Shown here piece by piece: positions 35,038 to 44,428 of a stretch of DNA of 64,000 bases. How positions within the stretch are numbered: the first letter of the stretch is position 1; each line of letters begins with the position of its first letter. The translations under genes were made by a program, and so were the position numbers. The notes below the pieces were generated by a model. The model had not been told where the DNA came from. It ran no database searches and worked only from the letters and a program-made list of their open reading frames with translations. Source of the DNA: an uncultured Lactobacillus sp. (GTDB lineage: Bacteria; Bacillota; Bacilli; Lactobacillales; Lactobacillaceae); NCBI GenBank assembly GCA_937874185.1, contig CALNAK010000022.1, positions 62,001 through 126,000 of the forward strand, written 5' to 3'.

Positions 35038-35066
35038 TGGTATAGACCGCTACACAATGCTACAAT
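35038..35066 (+). promoter_or_regulatory. nagA promoter with probable GntR/NagR-type operator
   Basis: TGGTATAGACC resembles the NagR/YvoA (dre) operator half pattern (TGGTATAGACCA), and lies 12 bases upstream of TGCTACAAT, an extended -10 box. The operator overlaps the -35 position, as expected for repression relieved by amino-sugar phosphates. The regulator gene is not in the window. Confidence 0.55.
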
Positions 35067-35099
35067 ATACTAGAGTTAAATTTAGAAGGAGACTAGATA

Positions 35100-36260
35100 A
35101 TGACATATTATATTCATGCTAAAAAATTCTTTTTGAAAAACACTACTGAAAATGGTGGCTACCTAGAAGTTACTGATGACGGTAAGTTTGGTAACTTTTA
35201 TACAGAAGAGGATGGCAAGCCAGAGGGTAAAATTGTTGATTATTCAGACAAATTTATTGCTCCAGGTCTTGTTGATACTCATATCCATGGTTTATGTGGA
35301 CATGATGTTATGGATGATGACTTCGACAAGTTAAATGAAATGTCAGAAGGTCTATTAAAAGCTGGTGTTACTTCATGGTTGCCAACAACTTTGACAGCTT
35401 CACACGACCAACTAAAACATATCTGCCAAACAATTGGTGATAATTATACAAAAGCTACTGGTGCTAAGATTCAAGGTATTCATTTTGAAGGTCCTTTCTA
35501 TACTGAAAAGCACAAAGGTGCTCAAAATCCTAAATACTTCAGAGATCCTGATGCAGAAGAATTCAAAGACTGGCAAGATGCTGCCCATGGAATGATCAGA
35601 AAAATTTCTATTGCTCCTGAAAGAAAAGGTTCAGCTAAGTTTGTTAGAGAAGTTGCTTCTGATAAAGTTGCTGTTTACTTAGGCCACAGTGATGCTACAT
35701 TTGAACAAGCTAAAGCCTGTGTTGAAGCCGGTGCTACTGGATTTACACATACATACAATGGTATGAGTGGTTTGAACCACCGTGTACCTGGTATGGTTGG
35801 TGCTGCTATGTCAATGCACTTGGTTGATGACGAATTGATCTGTGATGGTCACCACGTTAATCCATTTGCTGCAAGAATTCTTATTGAAAAGAAAACTCCA
35901 GAACACGTTGCTTTGATTACTGATTGTATGCGTGCCGGACTTATGCCAGATGGTAACTACGTACTAGGTGAATTACCAGTTGTTGTTGCTAATGGTACTG
36001 CTAGATTAACTGATGAAACACATAACCTAGCTGGTAGTATTCTATTGCTTAAAGATGCTATTAAGAACGTTGTTGACTGGAACATTGCTACAGACGAACA
36101 AGCTGTTGAAATGGCCAGTTACACAGCCGCCAAGAGTTCAAAAGTTCTTGATAAATGTGGTATCATCGCCGAAGGCAGAGATGCTGACTTCATCGTTCTT
36201 GATGACGATATGACATTGTCAGAAACATATCTTGACGGAGTTTCAAGATACCAAGCTTAA
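35100..36260 (+). CDS. nagA: N-acetylglucosamine-6-phosphate deacetylase
   Basis: 386 residues of the amidohydrolase superfamily. Metal ligands and signatures are visible: APGLVDTHIHGLCGHDVMDD (HxH), IHFEGPFYTEKHKGAQNP (catalytic glutamate), YLGHSDATFEQA, FTHTYNGMSGLNHR, and the aspartate in LITDCMRAGLMPDG. It converts GlcNAc-6-P to glucosamine-6-P in the cytosol, feeding glycolysis or cell-wall synthesis. AGAAGGAGA precedes the ATG. Single gene with a GntR-type operator upstream and two family A repeats downstream of its stop. Confidence 0.94.
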   Translation: MTYYIHAKKFFLKNTTENGGYLEVTDDGKFGNFYTEEDGKPEGKIVDYSDKFIAPGLVDTHIHGLCGHDVMDDDFDKLNEMSEGLLKAGVTSWLPTTLTASHDQLKHICQTIGDNYTKATGAKIQGIHFEGPFYTEKHKGAQNPKYFRDPDAEEFKDWQDAAHGMIRKISIAPERKGSAKFVREVASDKVAVYLGHSDATFEQAKACVEAGATGFTHTYNGMSGLNHRVPGMVGAAMSMHLVDDELICDGHHVNPFAARILIEKKTPEHVALITDCMRAGLMPDGNYVLGELPVVVANGTARLTDETHNLAGSILLLKDAIKNVVDWNIATDEQAVEMASYTAAKSSKVLDKCGIIAEGRDADFIVLDDDMTLSETYLDGVSRYQA

Positions 36261-36263
36261 TCA

Positions 36264-36380
36264 GAGAACGGAACAAGCCGGTTAGATTCTGAGCATTTGC
36301 CTAACTGTGGTAATTGACTACGAAGTAGGCGATTTCCACAGTATAGCAAAGCACAGGAATCTGGCTTGTGCAGTTCGTTT
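36264..36380 (+). repeat. Family A structured element, copy 9
   Basis: Starts 4 bases after the nagA stop (GAGAACGG). The outer stem is ACAAGCC and AGATTC against GAATCT and GGCTTGT. The inner hairpin CTGTGG/CCACAG with CTAC-GAA-GTAG is unlike other copies, but fully paired. Confidence 0.85.
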
Positions 36381-36387
36381 AAAATCA

Positions 36388-36507
36388 GAGAGCGGAGCAG
36401 GCCGGGAATTTCCGAGGATTTGCAGGATTTCACGAATTATACGCGTTCTTTGCGTATGATTTGGGAAATCAGGCAAACCGGAAGAAATTGGCTTGTATAG
36501 CTCGTTT
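36388..36507 (+). repeat. Family A structured element, copy 10
   Basis: Tandem with copy 9. The outer stem is CAGGCC/GGCTTG with one wobble. The inner hairpin carries GATTTC/GAAATC in place of GACTTC/GAAGTC, a compensated change. Confidence 0.86.
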
Positions 36508-36545
36508 CAACTAAATAAACCAAAATTATAAAAAACAGACAACAT

Positions 36546-36588
36546 GAAAACCGAGGATACAAATTATCTTGCATCTCGGTTTTTTTGT
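36546..36588 (+). terminator. Hairpin with T run upstream of the glycerophosphodiesterase gene
   Basis: AAACCGAG pairs with CTCGGTTT around a long loop and is followed by seven T residues. It would stop read-through from nagA and its repeats. Confidence 0.65.
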
Positions 36589-36630
36589 CCCTTGTGTACT
36601 GTTGTATACTCTACCTATTGGAGGATTATG

Positions 36631-37374
36631 ATGAATAAAAAAATTATTGCTCATAGAGGAATTCCAACCTTGGCACCTGAAAATACTATGGCTTCATTCA
36701 ACGAAGTGGTAAATCATGATGTTAAGTGGATTGAAACAGATTTAAGCATCACTAAAGATGAAAAAATTTTTGTAATTCATGATGATAAATTAAATAGAAC
36801 GACTAATCAATCTGGTTCTATCGAAACAGTGGCTAGTGAAACTGTTGAGGGTGCTGATGCTGGTTTCTGGTTTGCAGAAAAGTTCCGTGGCGAGAAAGTG
36901 CCAACGTTAGATCAACTAATTGATTTTCTAAATATTCACAAAATCAATGCAAATATCGAGCTAAAGGGTGTTGTTGGGGACGATGCCAATTATTTAGCTG
37001 ATAAATTGGTAGAAAATTTTGCCAAAGCATTGGAAAGACTAGACGAACATGTAGAATTGATTATTTCTAGTTTTAATCCAATTATGTTAGAGAAAATGTA
37101 CAAACTAAGACCAGATCTTAAATACGCTGTTTTGTTTAGCCGAGCAACTTTAGGTGACGACTGGAATCTTGTTATGCAAGCTTGTCATGCCAAAATTGTT
37201 CATCCAGATAGTTCAGGATTAACTGAAGCCAAAGTTAAACAGATGAAGGATTATGGTTACGAAATTAACGTTTGGACAATTGATGATGTAAATCGTGCTC
37301 AAGTACTTATTAACTGGGGTGTTGATGGTATCATTACCAATATTGCGGACAGATTAAGTTTCTTAGAAAAATAA
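36631..37374 (+). CDS. Glycerophosphodiester phosphodiesterase family protein
   Basis: 247 residues, with two adjacent ATGs 3 and 6 bases after GGAGG; the second is given. The GDPD signature is clear: IIAHRGIPTLAPENTMASF, WIETDLSITKDEKIFVIHDD (metal-binding Glu, Asp and His) and NIELKG. C-terminal WTIDDVNRAQVLINWGVDGI is the final barrel strand and helix. No signal peptide, so it works in the cytosol, releasing glycerol-3-phosphate from glycerophosphodiesters or lysophospholipid head groups. Single gene between two terminators. Confidence 0.9.
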   Translation: MNKKIIAHRGIPTLAPENTMASFNEVVNHDVKWIETDLSITKDEKIFVIHDDKLNRTTNQSGSIETVASETVEGADAGFWFAEKFRGEKVPTLDQLIDFLNIHKINANIELKGVVGDDANYLADKLVENFAKALERLDEHVELIISSFNPIMLEKMYKLRPDLKYAVLFSRATLGDDWNLVMQACHAKIVHPDSSGLTEAKVKQMKDYGYEINVWTIDDVNRAQVLINWGVDGIITNIADRLSFLEK

Positions 37375-37382
37375 GCACAAAA

Positions 37383-37428
37383 TAACCTCTGGAAAGTTGA
37401 TATTACAAACTTTTCAGAGGCTTTTTTT
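37383..37428 (+). terminator. Terminator of the glycerophosphodiesterase gene
   Basis: CCTCTGGAAAGTT pairs with AACTTTTCAGAGG, followed by seven T residues. Confidence 0.84.
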
Positions 37429-37821
37429 GTCTAGACATAGTTGTGTCTTCGGAGGATTCATTATGAAAACTGATAGCTTACTGGTTTTTAGAAGGGGCAG
37501 AAGCTCATATATAATATGAGCTCTATGAATTAACATTGTTTGATACTACAAAATCTATTAAATCCATTATATGTTTGATTTTGTATCATCTCGGTTCAAC
37601 CCAAATTTTACTAATCCCATTCAATTGCAAATACCTTAATTACGATTTATTAATCGGTGACGTCTTGGTATGTGTAAGCTCATTTAACATGAGGCTTCGA
37701 AGGATAGGAACTACTCATACGTCGTTTCTGTTCTTCTTACTTTTAAGTATAAACATTCAAATTGGTTATCCAAGAAAAGCGTTGGCAATTATACGGCTTG
37801 TATAATTGGTATACCCCAAGG
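37429..37821. other. Gene-poor gap with inverted repeats and one short frame
   Basis: No recognisable gene. It holds a perfect inverted repeat AGCTCATAT-3-ATATGAGCT (37502-37522), a second one CAATTATAC-5-GTATAATTG near 37790-37812, and an 18-codon frame at 37463 (MKTDSLLVF...) with GGAGG upstream. A longer open frame at 37536 has no ribosome site and an unlikely composition. The stretch may be decayed DNA between two gene blocks. Confidence 0.45.
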
Positions 37822-39768
37822 CTAAATGCTGCTTTCTAAAGTCCAAGTTAAGGTAGTTGAGTATTGTCCGGCAGGTAAATGGTTGCCATTAATGTGCAAG
37901 ATTAGTCCGTCTTCTTTTTTCCAAGCAAGAGAACTCAATTTAGATCCAACATCGGTTTCGGAAACCTTAACTTGATTGCCCAGAACGTTTTGATAACTAC
38001 CATTTTCGTAATATCTTAAACTGGCAGGTAGAATGTCGTTGTTATCATTGAGAAATTCCTCTTTTTGACTTACGAAAGCCTTTAAAGCGGATTTATCGCG
38101 TCTTTGATCATTTACGTCAACAATATTTGATTCATTCAATTCTTGTGGACGATGTAGTAAAGTATCCTTGCTGTAAGGAGTTATTTGTCCAAAGTCGATT
38201 TTCTTAATTTGGGCATGAATCTTATCACTTAGATAATTGATGGTTTCATCAGTTCCCTCTTTACTGTAAAATCTATTTTCACTATCAAATCCATATACAT
38301 AGGGTTTGAATTCGAGTGAGTATGTGTTTAGTACTCCAGCAACAGTGGTATCAATTTCAATATCTTTACTTGTTTTTCCATTCATAGTATTGAGTTCGAT
38401 AGTTAAGTCATCTGTATCAGTATCTGAATTAAAAATAACTGTGTAGTCTTTTTCTGCAGATAATGTTTCACCATTAACTTTTACGCTATTTATTTGTGTG
38501 CCAGAGTGTAGTGGCACGACATAGAAAGCATCTTTTAAAGGACCGTCATCACTAATGTTTGTGATAGTATCCTGATAAATAACGTTATCAGAATTAGTAA
38601 CGTCATTTAAGATATTATTATCGTTTTTCTCATGTGAGAAGGATTTATTGATTAAATTATTAGTGATTTCAATATCAGGTTCACTGGACGGAATTACGGT
38701 TAATTTAGCTTGATTAGTGGTGATACTTCTAGTTATTCCACTTTTCTTAAAATTAATTACAGCATGGAATAGGGAACCATCATCAGCCATGGTTGTATTA
38801 GGTGTTGTGTAACTATCCGCGGTACCAGAACTGATTTTCTTGTCATTTTTGTACCAGTCAATCGTAATAGAGCCACTATTACCATCATCACCGTCACCAG
38901 CAGTGTCACCTCTTAATTCAAAGGTTGCCGTTTCACCAGAATTAACTTTTCGATCATCCAATCCACCACCAACAGTTACAATTGCATGGTTAGAGATAGG
39001 TGCGGTATTTGGATTAGTCATTGTCGCAATAACTTCAACATCACCGGATTTGTTATTTTTGTTAGCTGTAATATGACCATCATCGGGATCAATTGTTGCC
39101 AAACTAGTGTCATTAACGGACCATTTGATTTTCCCGGTTGCATTTGCAGGATCAGGGTGGGCATGTGCATAAGTGGTATTTGAAAGTTCATCTTTAGTGC
39201 TATATAGATAATCATCGTCAACTGTAACAGTTAAATCGGTAGCGTCAACGGGATCTTCCAAGGTATGGACAGCTGTTAAATTAGAATAAATATGTGTTTT
39301 TAGGTAAGGCGTTAGATAAGTATAGTATTGAGTATCTAATTGATACCAAACCGTTCCAACTTTATCCGGTTTAACCTCAAAATTCTTTCGGTGTCCGTTG
39401 TTAGATTTACTAACTTCAGTCCATTTCTTACCGTCAGTCGTTTGCCACCAACGATAATGGGCACTATCAAATACACCTAAAATTACAGTCCAAATTGATC
39501 TCCCGGCATCAGTTCGAATAACCACGGGGTCGCCAACAGTCGTGTAATAATCAGGATTAGGTTGTAGTCCATATCCATTTGTCATCCAAATACCAATGAA
39601 TTTTTTAGGAGGTGGATTTGGAGTTTTTCTGGGACTAACAACGAGTTCATCATTTTCAGCTTTTATTGATTTTTCAGTAGAAGTTGTTACCATCGCAAGC
39701 AGTATGAAGGGAATTATTAAGAGTAGAAAATTTTTAATTATTCGTTTCGCATGTTTGTGGTGTCTCAT
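37822..39768 (-). CDS. Secreted Ig-like/WxL-like surface protein, paralogue 1
   Basis: 648 residues with a signal peptide (basic MRHHKHAKR then about 18 hydrophobic residues, cleaved near KAEND). Next comes a conserved domain with HYRWWQTTDGKKWTEVSKSN and WYQLDTQYY (about 50-185), then a BIG2-like Ig domain (KIKWSVNDTSLATIDPDDG, about 190-275). An Ig-like domain (about 275-365, WYKNDKKISSG) and a WxL-like C-terminal domain (about 485-648, IDFGQITPYSKDT, LSSLAWKKEDG, STTLTWTLESS) follow. No LPxTG anchor or C-terminal helix: attachment would be non-covalent, as for WxL proteins. Third member, in transcription order, of a tandem triplet. GAGGGGG before the ATG. Confidence 0.82.
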   Translation of the reverse strand: MRHHKHAKRIIKNFLLLIIPFILLAMVTTSTEKSIKAENDELVVSPRKTPNPPPKKFIGIWMTNGYGLQPNPDYYTTVGDPVVIRTDAGRSIWTVILGVFDSAHYRWWQTTDGKKWTEVSKSNNGHRKNFEVKPDKVGTVWYQLDTQYYTYLTPYLKTHIYSNLTAVHTLEDPVDATDLTVTVDDDYLYSTKDELSNTTYAHAHPDPANATGKIKWSVNDTSLATIDPDDGHITANKNNKSGDVEVIATMTNPNTAPISNHAIVTVGGGLDDRKVNSGETATFELRGDTAGDGDDGNSGSITIDWYKNDKKISSGTADSYTTPNTTMADDGSLFHAVINFKKSGITRSITTNQAKLTVIPSSEPDIEITNNLINKSFSHEKNDNNILNDVTNSDNVIYQDTITNISDDGPLKDAFYVVPLHSGTQINSVKVNGETLSAEKDYTVIFNSDTDTDDLTIELNTMNGKTSKDIEIDTTVAGVLNTYSLEFKPYVYGFDSENRFYSKEGTDETINYLSDKIHAQIKKIDFGQITPYSKDTLLHRPQELNESNIVDVNDQRRDKSALKAFVSQKEEFLNDNNDILPASLRYYENGSYQNVLGNQVKVSETDVGSKLSSLAWKKEDGLILHINGNHLPAGQYSTTLTWTLESSI

Positions 39769-40090
39769 TTGAATACCCCCTCAAATTATTTGAGCAACAA
39801 TAGTATATAAGAGAATTAGCAAATAATTGTTCCAATATGTATAAGATTATTTATATAAATATGATATAAGATATAATAATATAATTATATTCAGAATAAA
39901 CTTATGTAACGCTTTCAAAAAAACCTCAGTTATCCGTAATCTATTGCTGAACAAGGCCTGAAACTGGTTCTTATTTTTAAGGGAATTTTGTTTTAATGAG
40001 TATATTACTGGCCTTATAATATTCAAATAAATTCTCTGTAATGGTGACCTATTAGATTTGGCTGGCTTTGAATTAAATTATTTATAGACG

Positions 40091-40154
40091 TAAAAAAGCA
40101 CTAATTCTGTTACCCCCTAAATTATTCTGGGATAAATTGAATTAAGCGCTTTTG
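40091..40154 (-). terminator. Long-loop hairpin, probable terminator of paralogue 2
   Basis: On the minus strand AAAAGCGCTTAATTC pairs with GAATTAGTGCTTTTTT. A second hairpin at 40168-40207 (AATTTTTCTC/GAGCAGAAATTTTTTT) lies between it and the stop codon. The rest of the 450-base gap is AT-rich and must contain the promoter of paralogue 1. Confidence 0.6.
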
Positions 40155-40217
40155 ATTTAAAATTAAAGCTAATTTTTCTCCCTTGTGGAGAGCAGAAATT
40201 TTTTTATTATATTCAGA

Positions 40218-42188
40218 CTAAAGACTATTTTCAAAACTCCAGGTCAATATGGTGGAATATTGTCCAGCGGGCAAATGATTTTCATTAATGTGTAACAATA
40301 AGCCATCATCTTTACCCCAAGCAATTGAACCAAGACCATTGCCTGATAATGTTTCAGAAATTTTAACTTTATTATTTAGAATAGTTTCGTAATTACCATT
40401 TTTATAATATCTAATTGTTGCAGGTAAAACATAGTTTTGTTCATTGGTAAGTTCAGCGAGCTGAGTCACAAATACTTTTGTGGCAGTTTTATCACGTCTT
40501 TGATCATCAATATTAGCGATGTTACTAGGACTATTATTTTTGTCAGGACGACGTAACAAAGTATCTTTGCTGTAAGCCGTTATAGTTCCAAAATCAATAT
40601 CGGCAATGTCAGATTGGATTTTATCGGTAATGTAATTTATTTGGGAGATAGTTCCGTCTTGACGATAAGTTGCTCCATTACCGTCGGCGTTGTCGCCATA
40701 TACATAAGGAGTGAACTCAAAACTTTTCTTAGTTGTAATATCTGGAGCTGTTGTGTTCACTTCAATATCCTTACTAGATTGAATGTCTATATTATCAATG
40801 TCGATAACTAAATCGTCAGAATTCGTGTCGGCGTTATAAATGGTTTCATAGCTAGTGGTCGGTAAAACTTCACCTGCCACAGTAACACTATTGATTATTG
40901 TTTGTGGTTGTAGGGGAATTACGTAGAATCCATTTACCAAGGGACCTTCGGTACTATTGTTGGTGACTGTGTTTTTATATGTGATACTGTCGCCACCAAT
41001 AACGTTATTTAAAAGAATGTCAGTATCTTTTGTATCTGTATAACTATCGTTAATGATTGTGTTGGTAATTTCCAATGCGGGGTCACCGGCTGGAATAACT
41101 GTTAAGGTAGCTCTATTAGAGGTAACTGTTTTAGTATTTTTACCACTAGTAACTTTTATGGTTGCTTGATACTGGGAACCATTGTCTGCAATGGTTGTGA
41201 TTGGAGTTGTGTAAGTTGTGTCATTAACGTTGTTTGGGGCAGTTGATCCAGAATTAGAACCGGGTGGATATTTGGTCCAACTAACTGTAACGCTGTCGAT
41301 GTCTTCATTTTCATCTTCGTCAAAAGTATTCCCTTTGAGGGTGAAATCAGCGGTTTGACCAGATTTAACACGTTGATCATCTAAGCCACCACCAATTTGG
41401 ACTTTTTCTCTACCAGTAAGATCAGGTGTTTCGTAATTGGACATGGTAGCTGTAATTTCAACCCATCCGGATTTACTATTACTATTAGCAGTTATTTGTC
41501 CATCGTCATTAATTGTTGCAAGAGAAGTGTCATCAATTGACCAAGTTATATTTCCAGTAGCGTTCGCTGGAGTGGGAATAGCGTGGGCATTAGTGATATT
41601 TGGTTCATCCTTTGATGTTGATGTGTAATAAACATAATCGTCATCAACGGTCACATCTAATTTCTCAACTTCAACTGGTTCTGGAGAAACGTGAACGGTA
41701 GTCATCTGTGAGTAAAGATATGTTTTGGAAATCCAACTTGTAAGATATTTATAGTATTGAGTATCTAATTGATAGGTGGTGTCTCCAATCTCTGTTGGGG
41801 TAACTGAGAAGTTTTTCTTCTGACCATTATTACTCTTACTAATTTCGAACCATTTCCCATCAGTGCCTTCTTGCCACCAGCGATAATGGGGACTATCACC
41901 GATACTAAGAATAAATCCACTAACTGATCGAACGGTGTTAGTCCGGATAGAGACTGTATCACCAAGAACAACGTAGTAATCAGGTTGTGGTTGAAGGTTA
42001 TAACCACTTGAAGACCACATCCCTAAGAATTTAGTTGGTGGTGGGGTTGGGATAAAAGGGGCTGCGGGATCAGCTCTGGTAATATCTGCTTGAGTAGATT
42101 GTTCAGTGGAGGAGCTCAAGCTAAATAAGAATAAAGGTATTAATAATAATAAAATTGTTTTAATTGTTTTTTTAGCATGCTTTTTCAT
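40218..42188 (-). CDS. Secreted Ig-like/WxL-like surface protein, paralogue 2
   Basis: 656 residues from the ATG after GGAGG (an earlier in-frame ATG lacks a site). Same plan as paralogue 1: signal peptide (MKKHAKKTIKTILLLLIP), HYRWWQEGTDGKWFEISKSN domain, BIG2-like NITWSIDDTSLATINDDG, Ig-like part with SVTVSWTKYPPGSN, and a WxL-like end (IDFGTITAYSKDTLLRRP, LGSIAWGKDDG, STILTWSFENS). An acidic stretch DEDENEDID lies in the Ig-like domain. The final tryptophan motif reads WSF rather than WTL. Probably cell-wall associated. The 450-base gap to paralogue 1 suggests separate transcription. Confidence 0.82.
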   Translation of the reverse strand: MKKHAKKTIKTILLLLIPLFLFSLSSSTEQSTQADITRADPAAPFIPTPPPTKFLGMWSSSGYNLQPQPDYYVVLGDTVSIRTNTVRSVSGFILSIGDSPHYRWWQEGTDGKWFEISKSNNGQKKNFSVTPTEIGDTTYQLDTQYYKYLTSWISKTYLYSQMTTVHVSPEPVEVEKLDVTVDDDYVYYTSTSKDEPNITNAHAIPTPANATGNITWSIDDTSLATINDDGQITANSNSKSGWVEITATMSNYETPDLTGREKVQIGGGLDDQRVKSGQTADFTLKGNTFDEDENEDIDSVTVSWTKYPPGSNSGSTAPNNVNDTTYTTPITTIADNGSQYQATIKVTSGKNTKTVTSNRATLTVIPAGDPALEITNTIINDSYTDTKDTDILLNNVIGGDSITYKNTVTNNSTEGPLVNGFYVIPLQPQTIINSVTVAGEVLPTTSYETIYNADTNSDDLVIDIDNIDIQSSKDIEVNTTAPDITTKKSFEFTPYVYGDNADGNGATYRQDGTISQINYITDKIQSDIADIDFGTITAYSKDTLLRRPDKNNSPSNIANIDDQRRDKTATKVFVTQLAELTNEQNYVLPATIRYYKNGNYETILNNKVKISETLSGNGLGSIAWGKDDGLLLHINENHLPAGQYSTILTWSFENSL

Positions 42189-42295
42189 AACAATACCTCC
42201 GAAATAATTATCCAATTATAATTATAACGGAATATGTTTAAACACATAGACTATGTTATGCAAAAATAATTATTTAAATTTGAATATTTTGATAA

Positions 42296-44266
42296 TTATA
42301 GACTATCTTCAAAACTCCAATTGAGTGTTGTAGTGTATTGACCTGCTATAGCAAAGTTGTTATCGATATGTAACAAGAGTCCATTCTGTTTATCCCAAGC
42401 AATTGATTTTAGAGCAGCTCCATTATCTGTTTGATAAATTTGGGTTTTATTGTTAAGTATTTCTGAATAGTTGCCATCACTATAAAACCTCAAACTAGCG
42501 GGCAATACATCCCCATTGTTATTAGATAATGGGGCATTTTGTGTAACAAAAACTTTTAGAGGCTGTTTATCCCGGCGCTCATCATCGGCCGTGACGATTC
42601 CGTTGGGTGAATTCAAACTGTCAGGGCGGTATTTGAGAATATCTTTGCTAAAAGCTGTGATCGTTCCGTAATCAATATTTTCCACCTTAGGGAGAACTTT
42701 ATTTGTTATATAGTTGATTTCTTCGTCTAATCCTTCTTGACGGTAGACATTGCCATCGTAATTAACTCCATAGACATAAGGTGTAAATTGGAAAGATTGT
42801 TTGGCGGTGATATCTGGAACAGTGGTGTTGACTTCGATATCTTTACTGTCGCCATGGCTAAAGTCATCTAAATTTATGACTAAATCATCTGCACCTGTAT
42901 CAGAATTAGGAATAATTTGATAATCATCGGAGGATAAAGTGTTACCAGATACTTGAACGGTATTTACTTTGGTTCCCGGCAACATTGGAATAACGTAGGA
43001 ATCAGCTTTCAAAATACCTTCGGTACTTTTATTCGTTAAAGTATCGTGATATGTGATGCTATCGTTTCCGGTTGAATCGTTTAAAAGTTGATCAGTATTG
43101 GCTGAGTCTTGGTAAGTGTCATTGGTTATTTTGTTGGTTATTTCAATATCGGGTTCACTCGAAGGAAGGACGGTCAATTTAGCTTTGTTAGAGGTAATGG
43201 TTTTAGTAGTGCTGCCAGAAGTAAATGTGAGAACGGCTTGGAAATATGATCCATCATCGGCCATTGTCGTGTCCGGAGTGGTATAGGTTGTGTCGGTACC
43301 ACTGGAAACTTTGACTCTAGTGTTTGAACCGGGAGCGTATTTGTACCAATCGACATTCACAGTTCCGGTTCCACTCGAACCGTCATCGTCATCCCCACCA
43401 GTTTTACCTTGCAAGGTGAAGGTAGCAGGTGATCCAGATTTGACAGTTTGATCATCAAGTCCACCGCCAATTTCAATATCAACGTAGTTTTTTATACTTG
43501 ATCCATCGTTATTGGTAAAGGTAGCAGTGACTCTGACAGTTCCAGAAAGTGAGTTACTATTGGCTGTCACTAGACCATTTTCATCAACAGTCGCCAAATC
43601 AGGATTATCGACTGACCAAGTAATTGTACCAGTGGCATCACTTGGGGTTGGTTGAGCATGGGCGTAAGTTGTATTGGATAATTTATCACTAGTATTGTAG
43701 AGGTAATCATCATCAGATGTAACGTCCAATTGGAGAGCATCAACAGGATCTGCAAGGGTATGAACTGCAGCAACATTTGAGTAAATATGAGTTTTTAAAA
43801 GTAGACCGGTGAAGTAATTATAATATTGGGTATCTAATTGATACCAAACCGTACCGACCTCAGTTGGAGTCACAGTAAAATTCTTTTTATAACCATTATT
43901 GGCTTTAGCAACGGCAGTCCAATTCGTACCATCGGTTGATTGCCACCAACGATAATGAACACCATCTAAGGCTCCGGCGGCAGCTGTCCAAACTGATCTA
44001 CCGGCATCAGTTTTTAAAGTAACTGGAGTATCAACAACGGTGTAATAATCAGGATTCGGTTGCAGACCATAACCATTGGTCATCCAAATTCCAATAACTT
44101 TTTTCGGCGGTTTATTAGGTGTGAATTTTGGAGTTACAACGACTTCATCATCTGCCTTAGTAGTCGTTTGTTTATTTGAGTAATTTAATGCGATAAAGAT
44201 AAGCGAGAATAATAATATTACTAATTTATAAACTAATTTTTTTTGATGCGAATGTCTTTTTCTCAT
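42296..44266 (-). CDS. Secreted Ig-like/WxL-like surface protein, paralogue 3
   Basis: 656 residues from the ATG after GGAGG. Signal peptide MRKRHSHQKKLVYKLVILLF with cleavage near TKADDE. HYRWWQSTDGTNWTAVAKAN, BIG2-like TITWSVDNPDLATVDENG, Ig-like NVDWYKYAPGSNTRVKVSSG, and a WxL-like end (IDYGTITAFSKDILKYRP, LKSIAWDKQNG, TTTLNWSFEDS) show the same domain order as its two neighbours. First of the tandem set on the minus strand, 107 bases before paralogue 2. The set probably arose by duplication; the likely role is adhesion or carbohydrate or peptidoglycan binding, inferred from domain types only. Confidence 0.82.
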   Translation of the reverse strand: MRKRHSHQKKLVYKLVILLFSLIFIALNYSNKQTTTKADDEVVVTPKFTPNKPPKKVIGIWMTNGYGLQPNPDYYTVVDTPVTLKTDAGRSVWTAAAGALDGVHYRWWQSTDGTNWTAVAKANNGYKKNFTVTPTEVGTVWYQLDTQYYNYFTGLLLKTHIYSNVAAVHTLADPVDALQLDVTSDDDYLYNTSDKLSNTTYAHAQPTPSDATGTITWSVDNPDLATVDENGLVTANSNSLSGTVRVTATFTNNDGSSIKNYVDIEIGGGLDDQTVKSGSPATFTLQGKTGGDDDDGSSGTGTVNVDWYKYAPGSNTRVKVSSGTDTTYTTPDTTMADDGSYFQAVLTFTSGSTTKTITSNKAKLTVLPSSEPDIEITNKITNDTYQDSANTDQLLNDSTGNDSITYHDTLTNKSTEGILKADSYVIPMLPGTKVNTVQVSGNTLSSDDYQIIPNSDTGADDLVINLDDFSHGDSKDIEVNTTVPDITAKQSFQFTPYVYGVNYDGNVYRQEGLDEEINYITNKVLPKVENIDYGTITAFSKDILKYRPDSLNSPNGIVTADDERRDKQPLKVFVTQNAPLSNNNGDVLPASLRFYSDGNYSEILNNKTQIYQTDNGAALKSIAWDKQNGLLLHIDNNFAIAGQYTTTLNWSFEDSL

Positions 44267-44402
44267 AAAATATAACCTCCGAGGGGAAAGCAAGGTTATT
44301 ATATCGAAATATGTTTAGACAAGTATAATAATTTATGTGAAATATTTTATTGTAATTTGATTTTTTTAATAACAATCTATAAAAACACTGTTAAAAAAGC
44401 AA

Positions 44403-44428
44403 AAAAAATAAACCTCGAAAGGTTTATT
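44403..44428 (-). terminator. Terminator of the zinc-ribbon membrane gene
   Basis: AAATAAACCT-TTCG-AGGTTTATTT followed by more T on the minus strand; the right arm overlaps the stop codon region. Confidence 0.8.

Noticed and set aside
37536..37805. 89-codon plus-strand frame in the gap before the surface-protein genes
   Set aside because: No ribosome site, odd composition rich in I, L, S and C, no family features; likely chance.
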